The notes under the pieces were generated by a model, which saw only the letters and a program-made list of their open reading frames with translations, had not been told where the DNA came from and did not search any database. Made by a program: the position numbers and the translations under genes. Shown here piece after piece: positions 28,307-41,389 of a stretch of 64,000 nucleotides of DNA (positions are counted from its first letter, which is position 1; the number at the start of each line of letters is the position of its first letter). The DNA comes from Nymphaea colorata (lineage: Eukaryota; Streptophyta; Magnoliopsida; Nymphaeales; Nymphaeaceae): assembly GCF_008831285.2 (NCBI RefSeq), contig NC_045142.1, positions 7,850,713-7,914,712 of the forward strand. Direction: 5' to 3'.

Positions 28307-30975
28307 TTTTTGTATTATATTAAGAATACCTTTTAGAAGCTACTCTACTTCAATGCAATATAAGCTTTTTCCCTCTCCAATTGTAATGCGTTGGAGCTCT
28401 TAGTAATGCATGCCATTTTATTAACTCATTGTTTTAAGGTACTCATGTCCTTAATTTGATTAAAAGAACCTAAAAGTTTATAAATATGGTGTGCCTAGCT
28501 AGGTCAAAAGATAGGAATCAAGTACTTTAAGATCAAAAATTGATTTTATATCATATAATTCATGACGTGAAATAACTTGTTAAATTTAAAATTCTTATTC
28601 AAAATGAGTTTAGAATGAGGCAAAAAATTTGAGCTTGGTCAAGTGAATTAGGTAAATTAAGCTCCATCTTTAACATGTCTTTTCCAAGTTTCCAATAATC
28701 CTTGCAGAACAAAAAACAATAGAGAAATATTTATGCTTAATTATAAAAAATAAAAATAAAAAATAGCTGTGAAAAAGTTGATAAATCTAAAACGTACATT
28801 ACTCTAAAAAATCTTGAAAACACCCAAACTCCGTTAGTTTTTCCTTTGGTCCATGGCAACTCGATCCCCCTCTTGTTAGCTAGCAACATTTGGACCTACA
28901 AATTATACATGTAATAAAATAATTTTTTTTTTTTTTTTTTTTACAAAAACCTACATTTATCTGTTATTTGTATGTGTATTTTCGGATATAAATGAAAGTA
29001 ACTCTGCGCTTGAACTTTTTCTCATCTCACTTTTTATACCAATATATATTCATTTATCTTTTACTGACACGTAACCCTTTTCTCATCTCAGACCTAAGTG
29101 AAACCACTTTCTTAATTTTATCTCATTTCATGTTTTCTTAGCCAGAAACTCATGTGGGTTAAAACAACTGGTGAAGAATGCGGCCAATCAATAATAGACG
29201 GGACATAGACATGTATCAGCACCATTAGCATACTGGCCAAAATTGCAAAATGTTGCTAGTATAGAACAATTAATGCATAGGAACTTTTCTTTTAACTACC
29301 AATATTGAAGAGTAAAGAAAAGGCTGTCCTTTTATTGAAAAATGAAAATAATATTGAAGAGTAAAAGAAAAGGCGGTCCTTTTACTGAAAAATGAAAATA
29401 ATAGAGGTCATCTTTTTTTTACGTTGATTTCCACCGTCCCAAAGAGATTCCATAGCTCCTTTACTTCTGTGCCCTTCGCCCCGTAAAGTTTTGCTTTGAG
29501 ACCTTTTACAATACAAAAGAATCACATATTGGGTCATCACAACAACTATGAGTTTCGTAACACATTCTCCTTTTTAACTCTTGGGGCTAAGAAGAATAAA
29601 GGTTATTAAGGACTGATACCAGGCAAAGTTGTTGCTACATGAGATTTTAAACATGTCTATGGTTCACGAGAAGGCCCTTAGGATGATCTCTTATGAGATG
29701 TTGCATTTGCTCCAAGGGCGAAACATCCATTAGCTAAAACTTGGTGGATAATCAAAAGATAAGAAGGGTGCTTTTTTCAGGTCGGTGGGGGAGACCGACC
29801 ACCCGGCTGAAGGCCAAAGTTCTCATCCAATCTCTCATTTCCCTAAAATACAAGGTCTGCTTTTGGTGCTTCAGGTTATTATTCCATTGCGCTTCAACTT
29901 GTACATTGGTGCAACAACACAGAGAGTGATTTGAAAAGGAAATTGGCTGCCTGCCAACTATATTGTCCTATCTGTTGTGCCAACCCGTCTGAACAATGGT
30001 GCTTGTGACAAAGGCATTATGTTACAAATCTTTAAGGAAGATTGATGGAATACTAATACATTGTTTCTATTACTAAAACGCACCATACATTAATAAGAGA
30101 AATGGAGAAATGGGGACTTCATTAATTCATCACAAAGACATTTAAATCTTAGCTTGAAAGACCACTTCAGTATTTGACCTCCCGCGTAAACATTATTGTT
30201 AAAAACTAAAAAGTGTCCAGGGGACTAATGAATGTTCATCCAATAATGGTTGTGAAAAAAGGTTGCACTACAAACAATTATAAGCAAGTGGGACACATTT
30301 TTCCATTATTTTCTTCAAACTTTTTTATTTCTGAAATTAAGGCACAATGTATTTTTATTTTTTGACATATGTCGAACATATGAGTTGGTTCGACCCAGCT
30401 CGGCCCGCTTAAAGCCCAACTGAGCCAATAATAATCAGTCTGAGTTGGGCCTTGGACAAATGATTCGGCTCGAAGCCAGATAATCGGTCGGGCCTAACAG
30501 ACCAAGTTTCTAGCCGAATTCTTGACTCAGTCCAATTAAGCTTTTATATGAGCATCTTAAACTCGATCAGATTCGATGCACAGTCTTAATTTTCTCACCT
30601 CTGATCTGATCTGATCTGACCAAGTAGAGTGGACTCAAAAGTGGTAGTTATTTGAGCATTATCATGTGTAACCGAAAAAGAAATTTCTTCTGAATTTGAG
30701 TTCTTTTTTGTTGTTAATCCTTCTGATTGACCGCCGGATTAAATACCTCTGACCACCGCAAGTTGAGGGAGAGGATTTGTACAAGCCAAAAGCTCAGATA
30801 AGATGTCAGATTTTTATAGCGAAACGTCTCTTGAAGAATTCATGGACGTGTCATGTTCTTCTTGCAAGTAAAAAAAGATGATTAACTAAAAAGAAAAAGG
30901 AAATAATATATCGGTTATCTTTCAGAACTTTGTTCCTTTGAATCTAGTTGGCAATCGCTATTAAAAATTAAGCCT
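28307..30975. other. DNA between the two RCI2 copies
   Basis: AT-rich, with a poly-T run at about 28921-28942, a near-perfect tandem duplication at 29301-29401, and a degenerate repeat at about 30370-30560 rich in GGCTCGG/CCCAGCTCGG motifs. I see no coding gene. Confidence 0.6.
29301..29401. repeat. 50-bp tandem duplication
   Basis: Two adjacent units with core AATATTGAAGAGTAAA, each containing AAAGAAAAGGC(T/G)GTCCTTTTA. The second unit has one extra A. Confidence 0.85.
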
Positions 30976-31013
30976 ACAAACCGATGTGTTGGGTTGCAAG
31001 CAAGAACGATCTC

Positions 31014-31019
31014 CACGTG
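31014..31019 (+). promoter_or_regulatory. G-box (CACGTG) upstream of intact RCI2 copy
   Basis: CCACGTGT lies about 100 bases upstream of a TATA box and 275 bases before the ATG. A CACGTG core is the binding site of bZIP/ABF and bHLH factors and is common in ABA- and cold-induced promoters, which fits RCI2 genes. Function is inferred from sequence only. Confidence 0.6.
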
Positions 31020-31114
31020 TTGGCTGCATGACTGCATGGCAGACGGTGGGAAGAAGAAAGAGAAGAAGAAGAAGAAGGCCGAGTTCCCAAAAGACTGTAA
31101 ATAATATAAAGATG

Positions 31115-31125
31115 TATATATATAT
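31115..31125 (+). promoter_or_regulatory. TATA box, intact RCI2 copy
   Basis: TATATATATAT, 97 bases after the G-box. It follows GACTGTAAATAAT, which is also present at the left copy near 27266, but there the next bases are GAAAGATGGGC and the TATA run is absent. Confidence 0.6.
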
Positions 31126-31293
31126 CAGCAGAAGGAAGATTCAAGAGTAGCATCATCACCACCAGGTGAAGAAGGAGAGGAGTCGGGAAGAAGCGAGAAA
31201 TCTGCAGAGGTTCGAACCAGTTCATTTCTTCTTTGAAAGCGTTTGATCAACTTTGATCTTGTGAATAATATATATTTGGTTGAGGAGATCGTC

Positions 31294-32163
31294 ATGGGGT
31301 CGGAGACGTTTCTGGAGGTTGTGTTGGCCATTCTTCTCCCACCTGTGGGTGTCTTCCTTCGCTATGGATGTGGGGTAAACACTTGCAGATTTCATCTGTT
31401 ACTCAGTTTTTCCTTTTCATGTTTGCTTTTTTGTATGTTTTTCCAAAGAACATTCAGCGACCGAGTTCTGCAAAGATTCTTTTTTACATGTTAACTTGGT
31501 AGGAGCTTAAATTGCTTGACTGGTTTCCTTAATTTCTTAAACAATCGAGAAAATACTCAGAGGCTATTGAAACTTGCAAAAAGTAAAAGACATGAGACGA
31601 TAGATTTGTAGAGTCAAAAAAACCTAAAAATGTGAAAGAAGAACATTTTTTTAGCGTTTGAGGGAGATAAATATCAAGGTGGTACCTTAGTTTTTAAGTT
31701 ATACTGATGTTTTTAGGATAATACTTGTTTCGCCTATATTATTGGCGACCTTAAGATGGTGATAACATCCAGAGTAGTTTTAAAATTTTTAAGAAATGCT
31801 AGTCTAATTAGTTATCACAGAAGAGATGAACATATTTTCGTAACAAAATCGACCTCTTCTTCCTCGTGAAAGCTTGAATCTGCACCTTTCACCATGTATC
31901 ATGAGGTCGTCCATCTATTCTTACAGAAATCAGCATTTTCATATGAAGAAGAGATCTATGTCAAAAGTACGTAGGTACTCGTAAAATCTGCCTTCTTTAT
32001 TAAGGAAGAAGAAGCATTTGGATACTTAGTAATTTGTTAATATTAATGGAGATTAATGTGTTTTTATTTGTTTTCACAGGTAGAGTTCTGGATCGATCTG
32101 CTGCTCACGCTATTGGGATACATACCAGGCATAATATATGCTATCTACGTCCTTGTTGGTTAA
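31294..32163 (+). CDS. RCI2: RCI2/PMP3-family low-temperature and salt responsive protein
   Basis: A 54-residue, almost wholly hydrophobic plasma-membrane peptide of the PMP3 (UPF0057) family, linked in plants and yeast to ion homeostasis and membrane potential under cold and salt. Exon 1 is 31294-31374 and exon 2 is 32080-32163, joined by a phase-0 intron with GTAAAC donor and CACAG acceptor. It reads MGSETFLEVVLAILLPPVGV, then FLRYGCG, then VEFWIDLLLTLLGYIPG and IIYAIYVLVG, then TAA. Two membrane helices flank the conserved PP(V/L)GVFL turn and the GYIPGIIYA signature. Length equals the family norm. It is the right half of a tandem duplication that includes the promoter. Its promoter has a G-box and TATA box. 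Confidence 0.95.
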
Positions 32164-32299
32164 TTAATTCACCAGTTTTCAGATCTCTGCGTGCTTGTAT
32201 CTCTGATTTAGTTCTATTAAGACCTTTTATGGACTATAGAAGCGTTTGATTTCTATGGGTGTTATGCCTTTGCTGGATTTCTGTGGATGCCATGCCTCG

Positions 32300-32395
32300 T
32301 CTGTGCTTTGTTCTGAAGCTTGAAGTGTGATATATTTTCTTGTCACCATCTTCTGTGCTTTGTTCTGAAGCTAGAAGTGTGATATATTTTCTTGT
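32300..32395. repeat. 52-bp-period tandem duplication downstream of RCI2
   Basis: TCTGTGCTTTGTTCTGAAGC begins at 32300 and again at 32352. Each copy continues through AGAAGTGTGATATATTTTCTTG with one difference. It may lie in the RCI2 3'UTR. Confidence 0.85.
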
Positions 32396-34995
32396 GTCCA
32401 AGCTTTGTTTCCGACTCAATTGAACCAAATTTTGATCATGCTTTTTACTGGATTGATCTGATCTTTTACAGTTGCAAGGCTCTCCGAACAAGTTGTCACC
32501 TAACCAGCCATCTAGGTTAACAGGGTTGAGTTTGATCCAAGCCCTACCAAACTTGCCAAACTTGAACAGAGTCTAGTTTTATTAAAAGGGAAAGTTCTGC
32601 ATTAAAATCTCAGTTTATATGTAATGTTCAACCCATCTCATAAATCTGCCAAGGCGTTGAAACAAAATTGGTGATGGTTTTACTGTAGGTTTATGGATCA
32701 CTTATGGAACATTAGAACTAGTGTTCTATGAACTTAACTGGATTGATTCATGGGACACTTATAGAGAATTCCAACTGCCAAATGACTCTTTACGGGTTGT
32801 TTGGTTGTTGTATAAATCTGCTTCAAAGTAGACAAATTTTCCATGACAAAACAAATTTATAGGACACCATAACAAGTGTTTCATTAGTCTATTCTATTTT
32901 TAAAATCAGATTGATGAGACAATAACTGCAAAATGGAACCTTGCCAAATAGTAACGTTATATTGTTCTATGTATCTAACTTAAATACTTTAAAAAGAAGA
33001 GAAGATGCATAAGTCCAAGTTATTTCTTCCCTATATATTGAAAACTTCTATCCCTTATGTAATAGACAAGTTTCTTCCCCGATAATGCAATATGTGATTC
33101 AGTTCACAATTAAAGCCTGACCGGATAAAAAATTTCATACCCAATGAGCAACCAAATGTGGATAGTCATGAGTTTCTCTAAGCAAATCCGTTAGATTTGT
33201 TAGCCAATTTTCATGGACATCTGTATGTGACTACATATTGGATACATATTTGCCTGTTTGGCACAACAATACGAATCAATTTTGTGTCAAACTAATCAAT
33301 AGAAATTGTTCTCTGAACCTGCTTTAATGAACTACTGTTTTTTGAACGAGGCAAATTTATCTTCTTCGAGGAAAGATTTATGAGACATTGTATGGCATCA
33401 ATAACACATTATTATTGTCCTTGTTCCATTCATCTTCTCTAATGTTTCATAGACTTATTTGGTTTTTTAGAACAGATTTTTTAGAGCAGATTAACGATAC
33501 AATATTGTCCTTGTACATACATCTGCTCTAATGTTTCATAGACCTATTTGGTTTTTTAGAGCAGATTAACGAGACAATAACAATGTGTGTAACTATTACC
33601 AAACGGTTCCTTAGGATTGTAAACTTCAGATCCGAGAGGACTTTCGAGCTTAATGCATTGACATCGAGTCAAGATCATTTAACAATGGTTGTTTTGATCG
33701 GGTCACGATCTTCCACTCATTACCACCACAAGCAGAACGCAAATGAGAAAGGAGGTAACAAATGAACATGCTCCAGTGCAAATCCACAGACGCAGAATGC
33801 AGTTGACGACTTAATGTACTCCTTGCAGTTGAAATCCAGAGTAGACTCAGATTTGGAAGAGCATAATGCGAGTGACTTTTCTGTGATGCACTATTGTAGA
33901 CAGACAAGTTCATTAAAGTGGTTGATCCTCGACGATTTGAAGAGCAAAAGAAGGGAAATGGTGACGATTTGAAGAGCAGGGACTCCCATGTACTCGTTTA
34001 GTTTTGATTCGATGGAGGAGATAGTAATTCGTAAAAGAGAAACACGTCTCTTGGTTACAGAAGCATGGTTCAGCCAAACCCTGCTGGGAAGCCGATGGGA
34101 GAATCCCTAAGGGCACCTTCTTATCTTTGAGAGAGAGAGAGAGAGAGAGCAGAGTAAGAAAATGTTTGATGGAGAGGAGAATTTATGTACAGAATGAAGC
34201 GTGTTCTCATAATGGGCACATAGACATGCACCAGAACAAGCAGTGTCAGTGAACAATCAAAGCAAAAAAACAGAGTGAGGACGCTTAAATGGCATTCATC
34301 CGATCTGCCCAATACGCCCTCCTCATCCACATATACCAACAGGTACAATTGTCTTCTCTATCTTCTCAAAACATGTATTTTTGAGAATTATCACCAAGCA
34401 GAACACTGTCAAACAAGGGTATTGCGTGAGAGAAACACATACCTCCGCCCATAAATACACCACCCACTCTTCAACAAATGCATGAAGTACCATCCCTGCA
34501 CCAAAATGCAGCCTATCAGCTAAAAAGCTATTAGAAAAGGAGAAAAAACATGACCTCTCAGCGCATTCTGAATTCTCTGACTTAGTAGCTACCCTTGGGT
34601 TTCAAGAAACTAGTCTTAGTTGACAAACGACCCGAGAGAAGAGGGTGAGTAGCAGCGGGCAAGCTCTTGGAAGTTGAAAATTTCAAACCGTCTTGTTATT
34701 AAAGGGCAAATATCAGCAAAACAAATGCATTAAGAAAATGTCTTACGGCAGTACAATTTAGAAAAATAGGCCTACCAACACAGTTCTGATATTTTTGCAT
34801 TTTAATCAATAGAAAAAAATATTCTGACATTTCAATCTAAAGTTCAATATGGAATCCTATTCCTTATGTGTTCTTTTCGGAAACGAATGATCTTTGGTAG
34901 GTCATAAAAAGCCAATTTCCAGTCAGCAATGAATTTGAATATCCTGCTCTTAAAGAGAAATGAAAAAACAGAAGTAGCAAGGTAATAACACACCA
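32396..34995. other. Intergenic DNA between convergent RCI2 and ICR
   Basis: About 2.6 kb with no gene I can support. It holds the tandem duplication at 33417-33580 and a short (GA)n tract at 34128-34149. The segment from about 34400 to 34995 probably contains the ICR 3'UTR. Small frames at 33650-34348 have no family features. Confidence 0.6.
33417..33580. repeat. Imperfect tandem duplication, about 80 bp per unit
   Basis: Both units contain TGTCCTTGT, then TCTAATGTTTCATAGAC, TATTTGGTTTTTTAGA and CAGATTAACGA. The first unit has an extra short internal repeat of TTTTTTAGAGCAGATT. Confidence 0.8.
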
Positions 34996-37217
34996 TCACT
35001 TGTGCTGGCTCTTCTTCTTCCATAGGTCTCCAAATTTCTTCAGCATTGCGTTCTTCTTCCTTGGTGAATTCTCGTCCATGTCTTCGTAAAATGGTGATCC
35101 AACCCTTATATTAGAATAGACAGATGAGTCCATGGACCCAGTTCTCTCCACCGTCTTCCCGTTATGTGCAGTTGCAAGCACCGCAGCCGCTGCATCAGCT
35201 GCCTTTTTCCATTGCTCCGTCTGCACCCTCAGCCTCTTTAATTCTGCTTCCATCGCTGAATTAGATGCCTGTGCTACTTCAAGCTGCTCTGCCAACCTTG
35301 TAGCCCTGCGGTTAATCTTCTCCGCCTCAGTTGTCACGGCTTCCAACTTCAACAGTGCTTGCTGTTCCCTGGCTTTTGCTGCTTCAACATCAGCTAGAGC
35401 ATTTGCAAAATCTGCTATTTGTTGTTCTTGCTCTCTCTTTTGTTTATCTGCTTTCAGACATTCATTTTCCTCCACAATGCTCTGAAGTTCTGTTTCCTTG
35501 TCCATCAAGTTGGCTTTAAGATCAGATACTTCCAACTGAAATTTCTCCAATTTTGTCTCCGCTGTTCTCAGTGTCGTCAACATGTCTGCCTCCTTGTTCA
35601 TACACACGTCACTTTCAGCTTTCATGATCTCTAAAGCTTCATGGGCATTTTGAATCTTCATCACACTCTCAATCACTGCTTCGTGCAGTTTAGCCTCCGT
35701 TTCCTCAACTGCACATCTCAATTGTTCCACTTCTTGCTTAGCAGCATCTAGCTCCAGTTTAAGCTGGCACTCAAGGTTGAAAAGAGGCTTGTCACCAACT
35801 TCAACCAGATCACATTGGAGATTATGAACATGTTTTTCAAGCAAGATGACCTTGGCTTGGGATTCCTGAAGCTGAAGACTGAGAGACTCATGTGACTCTT
35901 TGTATTTATGCGCCTCAGATTTAAGACTTTCAATAGTCAAATTTGCACTTTCCAAGTTCACCAAGGTTTCATTAGCCAGTGAATTGGCATGGGCTTCCGA
36001 ATCCTGGCAAACTTTCAGCTGATCATTCAAATCATCTACTAGGGAGTGGGCTTGAAATAAGTCCTGCTTCAACGTATGAATCTCAGCTTGTGCATCTTCA
36101 GCAAGTCTACTCTGCTCAGCAGCAAGAGCAATCTCGTGCTTGAGCTGCTGAATTTCAACATTTGCAGCAGCAAGGGCAGCCGAATCCACTGAATGCTTAT
36201 TTTGAACAGCCTTGAGTTCAGACTGCCAAGCTCGGTCCTTTTCTTGCGAAATTTTGCAGAGTTCAAGTACACGAGATTCCTCAGTGGCAGAGAGCTCTAT
36301 CAGCTGATGCTGGGAGTCATCAAGCTTGGCAGTCACAGCAGCGAGTTGTTTTTTGGTTTCTTCTGCTTCTAGCAGCACTTTTTTCCTTGAGGACTCTGAA
36401 TTGGATAGCTGTTCCTTTGCTTTCTTTAAATCCTCTTGCAGCTGGGCAATCTGGGACTCCATCTCAGCAGCTCGGGTAGGGCGCTTCTTCTGTGAAGCAG
36501 GAAGAAAGACAAAGAATGAAAAATGATGAGTATTAACACCTCGAGAGTAAAGATCCATGTCCCCAAGGAGTTAACTTGAGTACAGCAGTACAATCTTTGC
36601 AAAATATGCCTTAAAATGTTCCACAATAATTTTAAACTGCTGTTTATTGACTGTTCTTAGTTTCTGACTACAATTAGTGATGCATTGTATTGATTTGTAT
36701 AAAGTACAATTACATTTTGATCAAGCATCAGATTCAGAAGCTAGAAACGAAAATGCAAGATAATAACCATCAAGTAATCCCATGTTGGAGAAACCACATG
36801 GTTGTGTTCATCTTATGGAAATTAAGTGGGACAATCTATACTGATGTAAGCCCTGCGGAAGAGCATCCTTGTATATACTAACAGAACTGTTTAAATAAAG
36901 ACTCAGGAAGGCTGATGTTTGTTTTAGTGGGCCATTATGGTTGAACGTATGTCTTATAAATTCTTCTGTGTTTGTGGAAAGTAATGACTACTCTCACAGA
37001 CAGGGAGAAACATCAGCCATATTAAAGAAAATGCATTGAATACCTCAGTCATGGGGCTTCTGGGGGACCTCCGCTCAGTGACTTTGGGGCTGACTTTGGG
37101 GCTCCTTTCTGTAGGTGTCCTCGTTGTTGAATTTGAAGAGGTTGTTGAATCTGCATCACCAGCCATCTTAAGTTGACGTGCAACTCGGGGAGTGGTCATG
37201 GATGACTTTTGAGCCAT
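34996..37217 (-). CDS. Interactor of constitutive active ROPs (ICR/RIP family)
   Basis: A coiled-coil scaffold that binds activated ROP (plant Rho) GTPases and links them to exocytosis and microtubules at polarity sites. Two coding exons: 37217-37044 (58 codons) and 36489-34996 (497 codons plus TGA), 555 aa in all. The N-terminus is Ser/Thr/Pro-rich and basic (TPTERSPKVSPKVTERRSP). The family block KKRPTRAAEMESQIAQLQED opens at the exon join. Residues from about 65 to 480 form almost continuous heptad coiled coil rich in E, A, L and K. The family signature QWKKAADAAAAVL starts at residue 484 and is the conserved ROP-binding region. The tail KFGDLWKKKSQHK is basic, as in long ICR members. Length suits ICR2-5 better than ICR1 (about 340 aa). 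The exact paralogue is not assigned. Confidence 0.93.
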
Positions 37218-40200
37218 TTCTGAGGGACTATTTCTGTTTCAAGAATAGTAAGAGTGAGCATGGACTGCACCTCAGAGGAAGGAAGAGAATAAAAGAAAAT
37301 GTGCAAAGGAGAGGTAAAAGATGACGAAACAAGTAAACAGAAATATGTTTCTTTTGAAATATACAAGCAAATCACGCTTTTTAAAATGTGAGAGCATATT
37401 GTTCTTTTCCCTTTTGTCCTTCTCTCTCATGAGCATTTGATCATGCGGTTATAGTCGTTAAACAACTTGGTAAATGAAAGTAGTGATCCATTTATAATCA
37501 CAAGCACACATGGTAGACTGAGATTCGAAAGGGTGGTCATCCTGACATTAACCAAGAATATTAAGTTACTACGTTATGTGTAGTACAAATTGCTGAACAC
37601 ACGCAGGAACATGAAACGCCATGAAGCTTAACGACAAAAAGGCCTGTGGATGCGCGTTTTCACAGACAATGGATATACGGTATACCTAACAGAAGATATG
37701 AATAATCCAAAACAGAACAGAGATGGCGACAGTTGGTCTTAATTGTAAGCACATCCTAAACAATGCGATAAACCTGAAAGGAAATTGATTCGCATGGTCC
37801 TTTTACATATTGAAATCCAAAAGAGATGAGCAATAACCAGTACTACACTATGTACCTTAAATATACCACAGCGGGTAGTTCAAAGTGTAAATGTCATTAA
37901 TAAATTACGGGCTCTGCTATGACAGAAAGCATCCAATGCGCTGCAATCTGTAGATAAGTTTAAAACAGCTGACACAGATTTGGGCTCGGGTGGCAACAGG
38001 TCCCTGTAAATGGCCACTTAACCCCTACCGTGTTGCACTAAACTACAAGAGAAACGGGTGGATTTCACCATGGCAATAAACTAAAATTTGGAAGCAGCAG
38101 CAACCATGTGCAGCTGGTAAAATATAGATTAGAAAAATATGCACAAGATGGACGACAACCAACCATGTGGCTTTAATAAAATATGCAGTAGAAAAATGGC
38201 CCCCACACTCCTGGCGCATAACATGAGAGTGGCACCCCTATTTTAGCTGTAGATTTAAATGTGTACACAAACACAGAAAGCTCCCAAATGGCAAGTTACC
38301 ACTTAGAAATTCCACGACAAGGGAAAGGATGTCACCGTGTAAAGGAGATGCCCACCTTATTATAACCTTCAGGCTTTAGAAAATAAAAACTAGCAATTGC
38401 TCGTATGTTTTGAACAGTGGCCCTACTCAAGCTGCAACACTGACCGTCTAAATGTCTGAAGATACGGTTACACCACTACCACAGCAAGTGACTTCTGTCA
38501 GACAGTCATATCATCAAAGAATTACAGTTTTGAATCCCAGACATTCATGGGGTAGTCGCCGGAATATGAGATGAAAATGCCTAGACCAACTTCTGAAAGG
38601 AACGCAGCTTGAATCACCAGATCCGATCATCCATGGACGATGGAGGCGGTGAAAATAATCAGAATAGTGTACATACATTGTTGGTAAAAAATTGATTACT
38701 CGAATAAGAACGCCATGAACTTAAGTAAACTCAGTGAAGCGACAAGGTTGGTGGCTGCAGTTGGCAGGTCGGCTGCGTCGGTGCAGGATGAACCGAATTT
38801 TAAGCCAGTTAATGGCAGTGTTTGATAACTGAAAAGGAAAACTCTGAGCATCTTAGCCTCCGTTAGCGTTTGTACAATCAACTAACTTGGCAAAAGATTG
38901 GGACAGAGAATAGCAAATAGTATCTAAACCTACGATTCCAAAATACTGAAAAATTGTCAAAAATGGAAGACAGCCAGACCAACGATGTGATAGGACGTAA
39001 ACCTATGGCAATAAAAAAAGTTATTCTTCTAACGTAATTCAACTTGAACAAGAACAAAGATTACAAAATTATTTTCGGGGCCCACGTGTACTCGAAAGGA
39101 ACAGTAAAACCACGAAAAGTAAAAGTGGAAAACCAGGAAGGAAGCCAACGAAAAGAGAAAAATCCCACCTTCTGCGACATTATGCCTTACAAATGCCAGG
39201 AAAACAGCAAAATAATCGACAAAGAGAAAAATGAAAACGAGAAAAGGATCGCAAGAATAAAAATGCAATACAGAGTAAGAAAACATTGAACATCTCATCC
39301 TCTTCCTTTACACTGCCCTAGAACATCATCGGTACCAACAAAAGATAAAGAGAAGCGTCGAAAACAACCACCACAAAGCGCCACCACTGAACCTCACAAC
39401 ACAAACAAAAAGGACGAAGAGGGCTCTCTATCTCCCCACCTAGCAAACAACAGGAACACCCATCACGTTTTGTCCCCCAGTAATACCCAACATGCGAAAT
39501 GCAGCTTAACCACTTTCATTGCACGCCCGGGATAAAAACAACAATAACATGCAGCTACCATAATCTCCCCTAGGAGCCAACCAACAATCCGAGAGCTACT
39601 AGAGCCAGCATTCTCACCTTGTTTTTGGAGCCTGCATATCTCCGGCCGTTGACTGCACGGTATCGTCTGAGCTTCCCGGCGAGAACTATGCTTTAAAGAG
39701 ATACTAGCTCAGACAACCCTCCAAGCCTAAGATTCAGACACTGCCCAAGTGACAGACACAAGAAAATGTCAAATATCAGAGAGAGAATACAAAGCAGAGA
39801 GATAGAAGGAGATAAACAGATAGAGAGAGAGGGCGCGCGCTCGTGGCACATGAATGGAGTAAATGAGGCTCCTGTGTGCAATAAAGAAGACCCCCCAATG
39901 ACACGTAAATCAACAATTTCATCCCCAGATTCCCAGCCCAACCACGGTAAAAAAGTAACCGTTTTTACTGTTTCGGTACTATCACCACCCGCTCATCAAT
40001 GCCTGCACGGGAATGAACAGGCGAACAAACATCCCCAATTTACCGAACTACCATAGTTACAATACGCCACTCTCGCCGCTGCAACTGCTACCACCAATGC
40101 TACAGAGAACGCCAAAATAAAGAAGAACAGGATTTGAGACATGGGGACCGAATGCGGACGATGGTCATTCGCAGAATCGCAACAATGAGAAAGACGAAGC

Positions 40201-41100
40201 CTGAAAAAGGGAAATGGGAGGAAGACTACAGAGCGGGAAGAGGCCTCCCAAAAAAAAAAGAGATAGAAAGAGAGTGGGGTAATTTTCAGGCAAGGACTAA
40301 AAAGCAGGGTGACTGTTATCCATACAGAGCTCCTCTGTTGCAGTAGCCTTTCTTCTGTCATAATGATCGCACTTTTCCCTTCCCAATCTGTTGAGAGATG
40401 ATTACCTGAGAAAGGGAAAAAAAGCTCTGCAGGATGAACGCCTCTCCAAAATAGTCAAAAGTCTGAGAGAGGGAGAGGGAGCAGCAGCAGCTACTTGACC
40501 GCTTTCTAAAGCAAGGGCATTTAGCCCTCTGAGAAACCTTGAGAAAACGTAGTGCAATACGGAAAGCTGAAGGCGCAGTTACACCAACTAAAGGAGAAGA
40601 GGACAGCAATATCAAACAAGCAACCAACCTGTGGGAGGTAAGAAGGAAGACCAAAGAGAGACGGCGAGGGACTACGATGGTCTGTTTGGTTTTTTTCTTC
40701 CTTCTCCTCGGAGAAGCTTGTTTGGTTTTTAATTTTCCCTTCCTCTTGCCGTGAAAGAGGTCTCAAAAAAGGCAAACGAAGAAAATACCAGAATTATATG
40801 GAAAAAAGAAGCCCCTCGAAAGCGAAAAGAGAACTATTACTGACAATCGATCTCTTTCAAGTCCTCTGCAGTGACAAGAAATGAAAAGGGACACAACACA
40901 CACGATCATCATGACTGGTAAGTGGTAAACCAGTCGAACGGATCTCATTCCCTGCATTTCCCCAACGACACTCCAACCAAGCTCCCGCTCTTCCTATTCT
41001 CCAGTCAAAACCGAAATGGCCATATGAAAGAAAGAGAGAGGAACAGAGAGATACCACAGAGGCTTGAAACGAGTTATGCAGTGTATGCTGCCTGTCGTTC
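37218..41100 (-). other. Probable ICR 5' leader intron and upstream region
   Basis: On the minus strand an acceptor GAAACAG lies just before 37233, sixteen bases upstream of the ATG. A good donor AACAAG|GTGAGA lies at 39618/39617. Together they suggest a leader intron of about 2.4 kb. The DNA from 39600 to 41100 is purine/pyrimidine-biased with many GA-rich stretches and could hold further leader exons or the promoter; I cannot fix the start site. I see no independent gene in 37.2-41.1 kb. Confidence 0.45.
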
Positions 41101-41226
41101 TGCAATTTGGAGTTCGCCTCTTTGTTGCTCGAAAAGTTGAAATAGAAAGAGAGAAAGAAAAGGCGGGAGGGGCTCAGTAGAGTGCTTTATCTATTCCCGA
41201 GGAGCAATGTTTAAGCTTTTCTCTGT

Positions 41227-41352
41227 GCGCTCTCTCTCCCTCTCTCTCTCTCTCCGTCTTCTGCTCAAGCATGCGGCTGATGGGGAAGAGCACATAAGCC
41301 TTGATTGATCATACAAAAATGGTGACGCCTTCTTCTTCCTCCACTGCCACCT

Positions 41353-41384
<32 letters not shown>

Positions 41385-41387
41385 CTA
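41227..41387. repeat. (CT)n microsatellites
   Basis: Two CT tracts, near 41229-41253 and 41354-41386, in a CT-rich region upstream of ICR. On the ICR strand these are GA repeats, which often occur near plant core promoters. Confidence 0.85.
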
Positions 41388-41389
41388 CA

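Noticed and set aside
30361-30560. GGCTCGG-rich segment considered as a coding or RNA gene
   Set aside because: Its words match the degenerate GAGCTCGAGC-type repeats at 43597 and 53660; no frame or fold supports a gene.
35132-35634. Open frames on the + strand opposite the ICR coding exon
   Set aside because: They are antisense shadows of a long coiled-coil exon; their Ser/Ala/Cys-rich composition follows from the reverse complement of Glu/Ala/Lys codons.
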